Shown piece after piece: positions 8,506 to 17,143 of a stretch of DNA of 64,000 nucleotides. A program made the position numbers and the translations under genes. The stretch covers positions 8,711,323-8,775,322 of the forward strand of contig NZ_CP108002.1 of assembly GCF_041435055.1 (NCBI RefSeq), given 5' to 3'. The DNA comes from Streptomyces sp. NBC_00341. GTDB taxonomy: Bacteria; Actinomycetota; Actinomycetes; Streptomycetales; Streptomycetaceae. The number at the start of each line of letters is the position of its first letter. Within the stretch, counting starts at the first letter, position 1. Under the pieces are notes generated by a model. It was not told the origin of the DNA, did no database searches, and saw nothing but the letters and a program-made list of their open reading frames with translations.

Positions 8506-9218
8506 TCACCGGTACACGTCCGCGTCCACCGGCTCGTCCGCGTTCTCGGAATCGATCAGGAAGCGCCAGCAGTCCGGGCGCGAGCCGTCCAGGTCGGGTG
8601 AGCGCCACCGCGGTCCCACCGTGCGGCTCCAACTCGTGAGCGAGCACGAACGCCATGCGCAGCACACTGTTCTTGACCAGCTCGTAGAAGTACGAGTTGC
8701 GGTAGCGCGCCGCGTTGTACGCCGATGTTCCATCGGTCATCTCGACCACGAGCCCGCCCGGCCGGCGCACCAGCAGCGGCAGCAGGAAGTGGCTGGTGAC
8801 CGCGTGGTCTCCACGCCCAGCCGGAGCAGCCGCAGCCCGTTGTCGAGGTCGTGTTCCCACACCGGTTCATCGAACGCGAACAGCTTCTCACCGCCCCAGA
8901 TGTCGTTGACCAGGACGTCGAGCCGGCCCTGCTCGGCATCGATGCGTCCGGCCAGCGCACGGACCTCCTCGGCCACCAGATGGTCGGCCGGCACCGCGAT
9001 ACCGGTTCCGCCCGCAGCGGTGACGAGCTCCGCGGTCTCCTCGATCGTCTCGGGCCGGTCGTACTCCGAGCGCCGCTCCCGCGTCGTGCGCCCGGTGACG
9101 TATACGGTGGCGCCCGCGGCGCCCAACCGGACCGCGATGCCGCGCCCCGCGTGGCACCCGCGACCAGGGCGATCTTCCCTTCGAGGTCCGGTTCCGGTGT
9201 TCCGGGCATGAATCCCAT
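8506..9218 (-). pseudogene. SDR-family oxidoreductase remnant (three lesions)
   Basis: The minus strand encodes a recognisable short-chain dehydrogenase split over several frames. It opens at ATG 9218 (PDLEGKIALVAGATRG), then changes frame near 9143-9150. It continues as RGIAVRLGAAGATVYVTGR through LDVLVNDIWGGEKLF, and changes frame again near 8810 by what looks like a single-base loss (VET/HAVTSHFLLPLL). It then runs through VVEMTDGTSAYN and YFYELVKNSVLRMAF to about 8600. There the normal PGWLRSE region and roughly 60-70 residues are missing, and the tail DGSRPDCWRFLIDS is fused directly, ending at 8506. The intact family members are NAD(P)-dependent oxidoreductases common in Streptomyces. 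Two frame changes plus a deletion make a sequencing error an unlikely explanation. Confidence 0.85.
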
Positions 9219-9329
9219 GGAGTTCCCTGTCTGTCCGCACGGCTTGGCCCGCGCTCCGTTGTCGGCGCCGACCGTCCCGCCATGCTCGACCCGAAACCCG
9301 ACATCTTGTGTCGTATATGCCGGGAAGGA

Positions 9330-9357
9330 CCCCCGCGAGTCGTTCTGCTCGCGGGGG
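9330..9357 (-). terminator. Terminator of the GH30 gene
   Basis: Perfect 10-bp arms CCCCCGCGAG (9330-9339) and CTCGCGGGGG (9348-9357) with an 8-base loop, 63 bases downstream of the GH30 stop codon on the minus strand and ahead of the SDR remnant. Confidence 0.7.
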
Positions 9358-9419
9358 CCCTCCGCTCCGGCGGCTGCCGGGCCCGGCCCGATGGCCGTGG
9401 CCCGCCCGGACCGAACGCG

Positions 9420-11324
9420 TCAGCCGCCCAGCGAGAACGCCTGCGCCGATGATCCGTCGCAACTCTGCTGCGACAGCCTGGCCCCGTCGGCGGTGGAGGC
9501 GCCGTCCACGGACAGGCACTTGCCGCTGTTGCGTGCGACGAAGCGGTACCGCCCCGCCGTGCCGGCGGACTCCGCCTTCCACTGCTGGTTGGCGCCTCCC
9601 ACGTACGTCCACAGGTGAACCCTGGTGCCGGCCGCGGTGGCACCGGGGCCGCCGTCGACGTCCCACACCTTGGTGTTGTGCCGGTTGACGACCTGGTAGG
9701 TGCCGTCCCCGACGGGCCGGAACTGCCAGCTCTGGTTGGCTCCGGTGCCACAGCTCCACTGCTGGAGCGCGGTTCCGTCGGCGGTGCCCCAGTCGGCGGC
9801 GTCGAGGCAGGCACCGCTGCCGATGTTACTGACCCGGTACCAGGCGGCCGGATCGATGGAGCCCTCGGCGGGCGGCTCCGTCGTGCCGCCGTCGGTGCCG
9901 CTCCACACGAAGGTGGCGACCGCGCCGGCGGGCAGTGTGTAGACGAGGGACTTCCCGTTGTCGGTCAGCGAGAACCGCTGCGCGCCGGAAGCGGTGTTGA
10001 CGACGTACGCGGCACGGGTGCCGTCAGGGTTCTGGAAGGCGACGTTCTCCACACCGCCGTTGCCCTGGCTGGTGGAGCCGATGCGGGTGGCGCCGGGCCT
10101 GACGAACTTGCTGACGTGGCCGAGGACGTAGTACTCGGCGTTGCGTGTGACGTTGCCGCCCGCGATCTCCACGACTCCGTTGCAGCGATCGGCGCAGCCG
10201 CCCTGGTGCGGGCCGCCGTTCTGGTCCAGGGCGAGGTTCCAGTCGACGACCGTCTCGCCGCCGTTGCGCATGTTCTGCACGACGAGGTTCTCGGCGTGCC
10301 ACTTGAGGGTGTCGGCGAAGGTGGTGGACCGGTCGGCGCTCTCGGTGCCGGAGCACTCGGTGAAGAAGACACGCTTCCCCACGTCGATGACCTGCTGCTG
10401 CGCGGCGGGAGTTCCGCCGTAGCAGTGGAAGGCCGCGCCGATCACCCGGTTGATGCCCTGGGTCCCGTTGAACACGCCGATCGGGTAGTCGGGGTGGTCC
10501 CAGTTGTGGTCGAACGCCAGGAGATTGGTGGGCAGGCCGGCCGAGGTGAGGGCGCGGTCGAGCACCTTGATGAAGTCGGCCTGCTGCGACGACGTCATGG
10601 TCATCGACGGGTAACTCGCCGCGAACTCCGGCTCGTTCTGGACGCTCAGGTCGGTGAGGGTGATGCCCTGCTGCCCGTACGCCTGGATCGCCTTGACCAG
10701 GTAGTCGGCGTATGCCTGATAGCTCTCGGGCTTGAGGCTGCCGCCGTTGAGGGCGTTGTTGGTCTTCATCCAGGCGGGCGGGGTCCAAGGGGTGCCCATG
10801 AAGCGGATCGAGGAGTTGACCGCTGTGGCCTGCTTGAGGACCGGGATGATCTCGGCCTTGTCCCGGTCGATGGAGAAGGACCCGGGCGTGTCCTCGTAGG
10901 TGTAGAGGCTGCTGTCGGCGTTGAAGTCGCTGCTGCCGAGGGGCTGGCGCAGGTAGGTGAGCCCGATGCCGTCACCGCCGGTGGAGAACAGCGAGCCCAT
11001 GAGCGCGTCGCGCTTGTCCTGTGGAAGGCCCTGGATGAGGTGGGCGGAGGCGCCGGTGACCGAGGCGCCGGCCCCGGTGAACCGCTGGCCCTTGCTTGTG
11101 CCGTCGATGCGTATGTCGACGGGCTGCGCCGATTCGTCGAACGGGACGGTGCCCTCTGCGGAGAGCTTCTTTCCGCCGTCGGGGGTGGTGACCCATACCT
11201 GTGCCGTGGGGTCGGCGGCCTGCGCGGCTGTACCGCTGCCGGCCAGGCCGATGGCCGCCGCGGCCATCACGAGGGCGGCGCCTGCGGCGCGCGTCCGGGG
11301 GCGGAGGGGACTGGCGTGGAACAT
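9420..11324 (-). CDS. Secreted GH30 glycosidase with C-terminal ricin-type lectin domain
   Basis: 634 residues from ATG 11324 (GAAGGAGAG upstream). I rejected a start 59 codons earlier because it lies in a Gly/Thr-repeat leader. A signal peptide (residues 1-38, ending near AAQAA) is followed by a GH30 catalytic module. It shows TGAGASVTGASAHLI, the acid/base motif SVQNEPEF (Glu about 231) and the nucleophile region FFTECSGTE (Glu about 323), then the small beta-sandwich that belongs to GH30. After a Thr/Glu/Pro linker (GTTEPPAEG) comes a beta-trefoil with Q-x-W repeats (QSWQF, QQWKA) for glycan binding. GH30 members include beta-1,6-glucanases, glucosylceramidases and xylanases; I cannot tell which applies here. 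It is divergent from a TetR regulator with a palindromic operator between the genes. Confidence 0.88.
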   Translation of the reverse strand: MFHASPLRPRTRAAGAALVMAAAAIGLAGSGTAAQAADPTAQVWVTTPDGGKKLSAEGTVPFDESAQPVDIRIDGTSKGQRFTGAGASVTGASAHLIQGLPQDKRDALMGSLFSTGGDGIGLTYLRQPLGSSDFNADSSLYTYEDTPGSFSIDRDKAEIIPVLKQATAVNSSIRFMGTPWTPPAWMKTNNALNGGSLKPESYQAYADYLVKAIQAYGQQGITLTDLSVQNEPEFAASYPSMTMTSSQQADFIKVLDRALTSAGLPTNLLAFDHNWDHPDYPIGVFNGTQGINRVIGAAFHCYGGTPAAQQQVIDVGKRVFFTECSGTESADRSTTFADTLKWHAENLVVQNMRNGGETVVDWNLALDQNGGPHQGGCADRCNGVVEIAGGNVTRNAEYYVLGHVSKFVRPGATRIGSTSQGNGGVENVAFQNPDGTRAAYVVNTASGAQRFSLTDNGKSLVYTLPAGAVATFVWSGTDGGTTEPPAEGSIDPAAWYRVSNIGSGACLDAADWGTADGTALQQWSCGTGANQSWQFRPVGDGTYQVVNRHNTKVWDVDGGPGATAAGTRVHLWTYVGGANQQWKAESAGTAGRYRFVARNSGKCLSVDGASTADGARLSQQSCDGSSAQAFSLGG

Positions 11325-11502
11325 GTGCGGCTCTCCTTCGGTCGTGTCGCTCGTGTCGCTCGTGCCTGTCGTTCCTGTCGTTCCTGCGGGGAGGCGCGGC
11401 TGCCGTCGGGTTCCGCCGCCGGCCGCGGGCAAGGACATGCCGTATCCCTTCCGGCCGTGGCGGGGCGTGTTCCTGGGGAGGACGGCGATATAGAAGCACA
11501 CC

Positions 11503-11518
11503 TACTAAGTGGTTAGTA
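11503..11518. promoter_or_regulatory. Palindromic operator between the GH30 and TetR genes
   Basis: TACTAA-GTGG-TTAGTA is a 6-4-6 inverted repeat of the kind bound by TetR-family repressors. It lies in the divergent intergenic region 179 bases upstream of the GH30 start and 92 bases upstream of the TetR start. An AT-rich TATA element, an exception in this GC-rich DNA, lies beside it at about 11489-11493. Confidence 0.6.
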
Positions 11519-11609
11519 AGTGGTCGGTCCGGCTTTCCTCCTCCGCCTCGACGGGCCCCTGGTCAGCGGCGCGGGCTCAGCGCCGCACCGAAATTCCAGC
11601 CCTTAAGCT

Positions 11610-12299
11610 GTGCCGGTGAGCAACCAGTCAGCGGGCGGGCGTGGCCGAGCGGCCACGCCCCGCACGCCCCGAAGCCCGGAAGCCCGGAAGCGGCAGCGGG
11701 ACATCCTGCACATCGCGACGGACGCCTTCGCCGCCCGCGGCTACAACAACGCCTCGCTCGCCGAGATCGCCGACCGGGCCGGGCTGACCCAGGCAGGGGT
11801 CCTGCACTACTTCCGTTCCAAGGCGCTCCTGCTCACCAGCGTCCTCGAACTCCGCGACCAGACGGACATCGAGCAACTGGGCCCCGACCGTCCTCACGGA
11901 CTGGAGTTCCTGCGCCACCTGGTCGACACCGCGCTCCGCAACGCCGAACGCGAAGGCATCGTCCGCCTCTACGCAGTCCTGTCGGCGGAGTCCGTCACGG
12001 ACGACCATCCGGCGCAGGACTACTTCCGAGACCGGTACGAGGGTCTGCGAGGGTTCGTCGCCGACGCGCTTCGCGAGGCGTGCGACGTGGCCGACGAGGA
12101 TGCGAAGAGGGCCGACGACGCGGCCAACGCCGTCATCGCCGTGATGGACGGTCTGCAGGTGCAATGGCTGCTGGCGCCCGACACCGTGAACATGGCGGCC
12201 TCGACCGACCTGGTGGTCACGGCCCTTCTGGCGTCGCTCGCGCCCCACAAGTTCGGCCCGAGCGACACCCCGAAGCCGGACAGGGCCGGGTTCCAGTAA
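11610..12299 (+). CDS. TetR/AcrR-family transcriptional regulator
   Basis: 229 residues if the first GTG (11610) is used; a second GTG at 11616 is equally possible and neither has a strong ribosome site. After a basic Pro/Arg N-terminal tail, residues 28-75 form the TetR helix-turn-helix: ILHIATDAFAARGYNNASLAEIADRAGL, then VLHYFRSKALLL. The C-terminal ligand-binding half (IVRLYAVLSAESVTDDHPAQDYF and VIAVMDGLQVQWLL) matches the group of TetR proteins that often sit beside glycosidase genes in Streptomyces. It probably represses the divergent GH30 gene and itself through the TACTAA/TTAGTA site. The inducer would be a product of the GH30 substrate, which is inference only. Confidence 0.9.
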   Translation: MPVSNQSAGGRGRAATPRTPRSPEARKRQRDILHIATDAFAARGYNNASLAEIADRAGLTQAGVLHYFRSKALLLTSVLELRDQTDIEQLGPDRPHGLEFLRHLVDTALRNAEREGIVRLYAVLSAESVTDDHPAQDYFRDRYEGLRGFVADALREACDVADEDAKRADDAANAVIAVMDGLQVQWLLAPDTVNMAASTDLVVTALLASLAPHKFGPSDTPKPDRAGFQ

Positions 12300-12416
12300 C
12301 CCAGTCCGGCCACCCCGACGATGTGTCCGTCCCGCCCGAACCGCCTCCAGCCGGCACTGCCGGCCCTACGCTGGTCCGGGGCGCACCCTCACCGCCCCGG
12401 ACCCTGGGAGACCTCT

Positions 12417-12959
12417 GTGGCACAGCCCGTAGAAGCCGGCCCGACCCCGCCGTCGTATCCGCCGAGAACCCCGCCGCCACCGAAGAAGCCGCCGAACCCG
12501 CCCCGGCCGAATCCGCAGGACCCGAAGAAGGACACCGCGGCCGACACGGTGGTGCCGACAGCGCGGCGCGGCGCGGGCATGCGGAACCGGCGCGGCAGAA
12601 ACTGGGTGCTGGAGTCCGCCCCGTGGGCGGCGGGCAAGGCCCGGCCCGCGGTCGTGGAGCAGTTGGGGTCGTGGGGCTACCGGCCGGCCACGACCGTCCT
12701 GAACGCGGTGGAGGAGGTCACCACACTCCTCGTCGAGGCCGCAGTCGCCGACGGCGGCACCAGCGTGTCCGTACACCTGTCCGACCAGGACGGGCACGCA
12801 TGCATCCTCGCCCTCTCCCACTGCCCCGGGCTCACCACCAGCCTCGACGAAACGGGCCAGGACGTTCTCCACAGCATCACCGCACACCCGCCCGTGACCG
12901 GGTGCGGAACGGACACCGGACCGGACGGCCGCCGCATCTGGGCCGTCCTCACTCTCTGA
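12417..12959 (+). CDS. ATP-binding (HATPase-like) regulatory protein, degenerate
   Basis: 180 residues from GTG 12417 (GGGAGA upstream). The first ~55 residues are extremely proline-rich (PSYPPRTPPPPKKPP and so on) and probably disordered. From about residue 75, the pattern AAGKARPAVVEQLGSWGY, LNAVEEVTTLLVEAAVADGG and VSVHLSDQDGHACILAL resembles the small RsbW/SpoIIE-associated histidine-kinase-fold proteins abundant in Streptomyces. The N-box (E-x2-x-N) reads EEVTTLLVEAA without the canonical Asn, and the G-boxes (DxGxG) are not obvious, so nucleotide binding may be lost. A role in partner-switching or anti-sigma regulation is only an analogy. It stands alone and is convergent with the SDR gene at 13131. 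Confidence 0.6.
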   Translation: MAQPVEAGPTPPSYPPRTPPPPKKPPNPPRPNPQDPKKDTAADTVVPTARRGAGMRNRRGRNWVLESAPWAAGKARPAVVEQLGSWGYRPATTVLNAVEEVTTLLVEAAVADGGTSVSVHLSDQDGHACILALSHCPGLTTSLDETGQDVLHSITAHPPVTGCGTDTGPDGRRIWAVLTL

Positions 12960-13019
12960 CCGGCGCCCCGCCCCGCACCGACCGACAACGCGGGCCACTC
13001 ACCACCCACGCCCCCTACG

Positions 13020-13052
13020 GCCCTGGCTGATCTCCCCCCGGCCCGCCAGGGC
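13020..13052. terminator. Hairpin between convergent genes
   Basis: Arms GCCCTGGC (13020-13027) and GCCAGGGC (13045-13052) are perfectly complementary. A second small hairpin (TCTGC/GCAGA, 13062-13075) follows. They lie between the 12417 gene and the convergent SDR gene, so they may act in both directions. Confidence 0.5.
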
Positions 13053-13130
13053 TTCAGGCCGTCTGCGCACGCAGAGAGAGCCCCCCACCGGAGGCCGCCT
13101 CGTCCGGCGGCGGTCAGCCACCGTGCGTAT

Positions 13131-13871
13131 TCACCAGGGCACTTCGCCGGCGTCCTCGAAGAACTTGCCGGTCGGACCGTCGTCGGGCAGGGTCGCGAGT
13201 TTGATGGCGATCGCGGCGCCCTGCTCCGGGGTACGCACACCGCGGAAGCCGTTGAGGTCGGTCGCGACGTAGCCGGGGCAGCCGGCGTTGATCAGGATGT
13301 TCGTACCGCTCAGTTCCCGGGCGTACTGGAGGGTGACAGCGTTCAGGAACGTCTTCGACGGCGCGTACGCCACGGCCACCGGACCTGTTGTCTGCTCAGC
13401 CGTGGTCCCCGACTGCCGGGTCAGGGAGCCGACACTGCTGGACATGTTCACGATCCGTGGTGAGGCGGAGCGGCGCAGCAACGGCATCATCGCGTTGGTT
13501 ACGCGGATGACGCCGATCACGTTGGCCTCCACGACCGTCCGGATGACGGCGGGATCGACCCGGGTGGGCTCCTGCGGCATGCCGCCGGTGATGGCCGCGT
13601 TGTTGACGAGCACGTCGAGGCGCCCGGCCTGCTCCTCGATCAGCCGTGCGGCGGCGGTCGCGCTCGCGTCGTCGGTCACGTCCAGCGGTACGCCGAACGC
13701 GTCGACGCCGCCCGCGCGCAGCCTCTCCACCGCGGCGCTCCGTCGCTCATCGTCGCGGGCGCCGATGCCGACGCTCCAGCCGAGGGCGCCCAGGCCCGCG
13801 GCGATCTCGTAGCCAATTCCCTTGTTCGCGCCGGTGACCAGCGCAATCGTTCGTTCGCTCATGGGAACCAT
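13131..13871 (-). CDS. SDR-family NAD(P)-dependent oxidoreductase
   Basis: 246 residues from ATG 13871 (GAGG six bases upstream); a second ATG three codons in is possible. It is a classical short-chain dehydrogenase. The cofactor motif TGANKGIG lies near residue 13, and DVTDDAS and LVNNAA follow. The catalytic serine is in NMSSSVGS and the Tyr-Lys pair in AYAPSK. The C-terminal PGYVATDLNGF and PEQGAAI segments are characteristic of carbonyl-reductase-like members often called from Streptomyces genomes. The substrate is unknown. It is transcribed divergently from a LysR gene with a shared 85-base intergenic region containing repeated ATACC half-sites, so it is very probably the LysR target. 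Confidence 0.9.
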   Translation of the reverse strand: MVPMSERTIALVTGANKGIGYEIAAGLGALGWSVGIGARDDERRSAAVERLRAGGVDAFGVPLDVTDDASATAAARLIEEQAGRLDVLVNNAAITGGMPQEPTRVDPAVIRTVVEANVIGVIRVTNAMMPLLRRSASPRIVNMSSSVGSLTRQSGTTAEQTTGPVAVAYAPSKTFLNAVTLQYARELSGTNILINAGCPGYVATDLNGFRGVRTPEQGAAIAIKLATLPDDGPTGKFFEDAGEVPW

Positions 13872-13919
13872 GCTGTCCTCGGAGCTCGGCGGAGTCCAAG
13901 ACCGATCGGGTGGACACCG

Positions 13920-13948
13920 ATACCGACAGGGTATTGATTCCGGATACC
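13920..13948. promoter_or_regulatory. LysR-type binding region with three ATACC/GGTAT half-sites
   Basis: ATACC (13920-13924), GGTAT (13930-13934) and ATACC (13944-13948) form two overlapping inverted repeats with 5- and 9-base spacers. They lie just upstream of the LysR ATG at 13957. This is the expected place for autoregulation and for control of the divergent SDR. Confidence 0.5.
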
Positions 13949-13956
13949 GTGGCGGC

Positions 13957-14805
13957 ATGGAGACCCGGGAACTGCGCTATTTCGTCGCTGTCGCCGAAGA
14001 ATTGCACTTCGGGCGCGCCGCGCAGCGGCTCAAGATCGCGCAGCCGCCTCTGTCACGGGCGATCCAGCAGCTCGAACGCCGCCTCGGTGCAGCGCTGCTC
14101 GATCGGACCAGCCGCACCGTTACGCTGACCGAGGCCGGCTCGGTGCTGTTGGTGGAGGGCAGGGCGGCCCTCGACGCGGTCGACGCCGCCGAACGCCGGG
14201 CCCGCCGCGCCGCACTTTCCGCGACCGGCAGCCCCGGGCTGGTCCTGGTCACGAAAGCCAGTGCGTCCAGAGAACTGCTGGCGAATCTGCTGGACACGTA
14301 TGCCGCCAAACCCGGCGCGGTCCCCATCGACGTCATCCTGTGCGGCCCGTCCGAGCAGCAACGACTCCTGCGCCAGGGCCGGGCCGACGTGGCCCTGCTG
14401 CACCGGCCGTTCGACTCGACGGCCGGGTTCGACGCAGAAGAGCTCGGCACGGAAGGCCAGGTCGTGGTCCTGCCGTCCGGACATCCGCTCACCTCCCGGG
14501 CCCATGTGCGCATGGCCGATATCAGCGATCTGCCTGGCCTGCCCCTGCCGCGCTGGCCCGACCCCGACGGTACCTACCCGCCCGGCCCCGGCCCGCAGGT
14601 CCGCGACCACGCGCAGTTGTTGCAGCTCGTCGCACTCGGTCGTGCTTGCGCGGTCTCACCGGAGTCGTGCCGAGCCCAACTTCACGGCGACCTCGCGGCC
14701 GTGCCCGTGCTGGACGCCCCGACAGTCACCACCGTGATCGCCTGGCCGCCCCACAGCCGGTCCGGAGCCGTCGCCGACCTTGTCCGGACTGCGACGGGTC
14801 TCTAA
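13957..14805 (+). CDS. LysR-family transcriptional regulator
   Basis: 282 residues from ATG 13957. The N-terminal winged helix is textbook LysR: ETRELRYFVAVAEELHFGRAAQRLKIAQPPLSRAIQQLE within residues 2-40, split here only by description, then LGAALLDRTSRTVTLTEAG. The rest is the two-lobed periplasmic-binding-protein-like effector domain (LLANLLDTYAAKPG, RQGRADVALLHRPFD, VVVLPSGHPL). It is slightly shorter than average for the family. It is divergent from the SDR at 13131-13871, and repeated ATACC half-sites lie between them. I infer that it regulates this SDR in response to an unknown small molecule. No frameshift or unusual residue was seen. Confidence 0.93.
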   Translation: METRELRYFVAVAEELHFGRAAQRLKIAQPPLSRAIQQLERRLGAALLDRTSRTVTLTEAGSVLLVEGRAALDAVDAAERRARRAALSATGSPGLVLVTKASASRELLANLLDTYAAKPGAVPIDVILCGPSEQQRLLRQGRADVALLHRPFDSTAGFDAEELGTEGQVVVLPSGHPLTSRAHVRMADISDLPGLPLPRWPDPDGTYPPGPGPQVRDHAQLLQLVALGRACAVSPESCRAQLHGDLAAVPVLDAPTVTTVIAWPPHSRSGAVADLVRTATGL

Positions 14806-15004
14806 GGGCTGCCCCGGCTCACTACCCTGCCCGCCAACTCACGTGCACAGCATGATGAGTTCACTGTTCACTGGACTTTTCGTGCTGCGATGGGAGGCGG
14901 GCCGGTCGGCGAGAGAGGCACGGCGGCGGGGTTCGTAGCTGCACGATGGCGGCGATTCGCGTCCTCGGTGCAACGCGACGTTCCTGCTTGGCTAGGGTGC
15001 AACC

Positions 15005-15544
15005 ATGGCCACCGCCCGCGCCCACGAACCCGTCCTGCTGGACCCCAAGGGTCCGGTGATCACTGCAATCGCGTGCACTGTGGGCGCGGTTCTGTTCCTC
15101 GGTGCGGGAGGGGTCTTCGTCTATGTCACCGTCCGCACTGTCGCCGACCTCGATGAGACCGGCAACGGGTGGGTGTGGGCCGGCGCGGGCCTCGCCCTTG
15201 CAGCGGCGTTCGTCGCCTGCGTCGGGTTGTCCACCATCCTCTTCGCCCGTGAGGAACGGCGGGCCACGCTCCAGCTCGCCGCCCTCGGCGTCGACGCGAC
15301 CGCCCTGGTTCTGGCGGTTGCCTCAGCCCCGCCGACCAACGACTACCACCACCAGGTCCGGCTCCTGATGCGTATCAGCGGCCCCGGTTTCGAACCCTTC
15401 GAGTGCGGCAACGAAGTCCCGAAGTACCGGTTCGGCGGCGCCACGCAGGGGACCGTGCTGCCGGCCCGGGTCAACCCGGTCACCCGCGCGTTCACCATCG
15501 AGCGACCGCCTGCGCCCCCGGCCCCCGCAGCCGGAGACGCATAG
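15005..15544 (+). CDS. Small membrane protein with DUF3592-like C-terminal domain
   Basis: 179 residues from ATG 15005. Two membrane helices are clear: ITAIACTVGAVLFLGAGGVF (about 18-45) and WAGAGLALAAAFVACVGLST (about 58-80). A positively charged loop follows (AREERR), then a soluble domain containing LLMRISGPGFEPFECGNEVP and GTVLPARVNPVTRAF, with a Pro/Ala tail. The pattern 'V-x-V-x-G ... G-x-x-x-x-V-x-x-x-P' is reminiscent of DUF3592 membrane proteins, but this is a weak resemblance. TAGGGT lies nine bases before the ATG and there is no good Shine-Dalgarno, so a near-leaderless transcript is possible. Function unknown; no neighbour suggests one. Confidence 0.65.
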   Translation: MATARAHEPVLLDPKGPVITAIACTVGAVLFLGAGGVFVYVTVRTVADLDETGNGWVWAGAGLALAAAFVACVGLSTILFAREERRATLQLAALGVDATALVLAVASAPPTNDYHHQVRLLMRISGPGFEPFECGNEVPKYRFGGATQGTVLPARVNPVTRAFTIERPPAPPAPAAGDA

Positions 15545-15633
15545 CGGGGACGCGGACCGCTTCCCGTGTTTGGTCGTCGTTTCACATGGCGAGGTGCGAG
15601 CGGCGGCCGGCGGGCAGGGCCTCCGGCCCCGGC

Positions 15634-16458
15634 TCAGCCCTGCGCCAGCTCCGCCACGGGCTGCCACTTCTCCCACACGGCGAGTCGCTGCTCGTAGTCG
15701 GCCTTGGCGATGCCCAGCGGCGCCGCGCCGAAGAAGCAGCGCAGCGGCGGCTCGTCGGCGTCGACGATCTCCAGCACGGCGGCGGCGGACGCCGCAGGGT
15801 CGCCCGGTGTACCGACACGCTTGCGGCGCTGCTCCTGCACCTCCTTGTGGAAGTCGGCGTACGCGGGCAACGGGTCGGACGTGCTCGATGACGAACCCGC
15901 CCAGTCGGTGGCGAAGCCTCCCGGCTCGATCAGCGTGACCTTGATGCCGAACGGCGCCACTTCCTGGGCCAGCGCCTGGCTGATGCCTTCGAGCGCCCAC
16001 TTCGACGCGTGGTAGATCCCGACCAGCGGGAAGGCGCTGATGCCTCCGATGGAAGAGACCTGGAGAATATGGCCGCTACCCTGCTCGCGCAGCAGCGGCA
16101 GTGCCGCCTGGGTGATCCACAGGGCGCCGAACAGGTTGGTGTCCAGTTGTGCGCGCGCCTCGGCCTCGGTGAGTTCCTCGACCAAGCCGAAGTGGCCGTA
16201 ACCGGCGTTGTTGACCACCACGTCAAGACGCCCGAACCGTTCGTGCGCCTGCTGTACGGCGGCGAAGCCGGCGTCACGGTCCGTCACGTCGAGACGTAGA
16301 GGCAGCAGCCGTTCTCCGTACTTCTCGCGCAGGTCACCCAGTGTGGAGAGGTCGCGCGCGGTCGCGGCCACCGAATCGCCGCGTTCGAGGGCGGCGATGG
16401 CCCACTCCCTGCCGAAGCCGCGCGAGGCGCCGGTGATGAACCAGATCTTCTGCGTCAT
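15634..16458 (-). CDS. SDR-family oxidoreductase
   Basis: 274 residues from ATG 16458, with GGAGGAG nine bases upstream. Classical SDR features are the cofactor motif TGASRGFG at about residue 10, LDVTDRDAG, VVVNNAGYGHFG, a serine in VSSIGG and the YHASK catalytic pair. The longer C-terminus (EVQEQRRKRVGTPGDPAASAAAVLEIV) is typical of the SDR group that Streptomyces genomes annotate as 'oxidoreductase, SDR family' next to regulators. The specific substrate cannot be read. It faces away from the NRPS cluster and is separated from it by a 685-base gap, so I do not assign it to peptide biosynthesis. Confidence 0.9.
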   Translation of the reverse strand: MTQKIWFITGASRGFGREWAIAALERGDSVAATARDLSTLGDLREKYGERLLPLRLDVTDRDAGFAAVQQAHERFGRLDVVVNNAGYGHFGLVEELTEAEARAQLDTNLFGALWITQAALPLLREQGSGHILQVSSIGGISAFPLVGIYHASKWALEGISQALAQEVAPFGIKVTLIEPGGFATDWAGSSSSTSDPLPAYADFHKEVQEQRRKRVGTPGDPAASAAAVLEIVDADEPPLRCFFGAAPLGIAKADYEQRLAVWEKWQPVAELAQG

Positions 16459-17143
16459 GGTGTGCTCCTCCAGAAACCCGTCATCCGCTCGGACAACATC
16501 TCCCGCCAGACAACACCTTCGAGTGGACTCGAAGGCAAACGGTTCGGTGCGTGGCGGCCGCCGAAAACGCTGAGATCGGCTGTGCCCCGGCCGACGGCGG
16601 GCCGGTCTCACGCCGTGCGACGGACGCCCCTTTCCCTCACCTTGGCTGGGCGGGGACGGGGCGCAGACGGGGCGCGTACCCGGCGTACGGGAGCGCGGTG
16701 TGATCTGGGTGTGTCAGAACGTCAGCGGGCGTACGCCGCCGGTTATCCAAATTTGAACGGGTCGTATTGAGTGATACTCGCACAATAGGGACATGGGGTG
16801 GCTGAATGTTTCTGTTGTGATCCCACTGGCATATGTCTCGGGGGTGTCTCGGCCGTTGTAGGCCCATTGGGTACTCGCGGGCAATGGGCTGAATTTGCAT
16901 CTTCGGCCGTCGAAGGTCCTCTATTGTGATTGGCGTGAGCGAGCCAAGTCGGGGGAGTCCGGCTCGGTCATCGGTGTAACGTCGGTATCCCGAGGCGTAA
17001 CGAATCTTCGCCCGCGTGGTCGAGATATCGCACCGTGAGGGGCGGGCGGTTCGGCGGGTCGCTGCGGACGTCGATTTGCGGCGCGCCCGAAAAAGGCTGA
17101 TGAACATGCCGTGGAAAGTGTGAGAACAAGTGGGGGGACGGTC
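16459..17143. other. Non-coding region upstream of mbtH
   Basis: 685 bases with lower GC than the surroundings, especially about 16740-16930, and no frame with the Streptomyces third-position bias. The long open frame crossing it on the minus strand has no recognisable protein and is opposed to mbtH, so I treat it as chance. Short AT-rich elements such as TTGAAC near 16755 and CAATAGGGA near 16790 could belong to the promoter that starts the mbtH-NRPS transcript, but no clean -35/-10 pair could be fixed. Confidence 0.4.

Noticed and set aside
11340..11400. Repeats TCGTGTCGC/TCGTTCCTG in the GH30 leader as a regulatory array
   Set aside because: They are short, imperfect and encode only a Gly/Thr/Asp repeat in an upstream frame; more likely low-complexity DNA.
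15634..16458. SDR as a tailoring enzyme of the NRPS cluster
   Set aside because: It points away from the cluster and is separated by 685 bases with lower GC; nothing in its sequence indicates peptide substrates.
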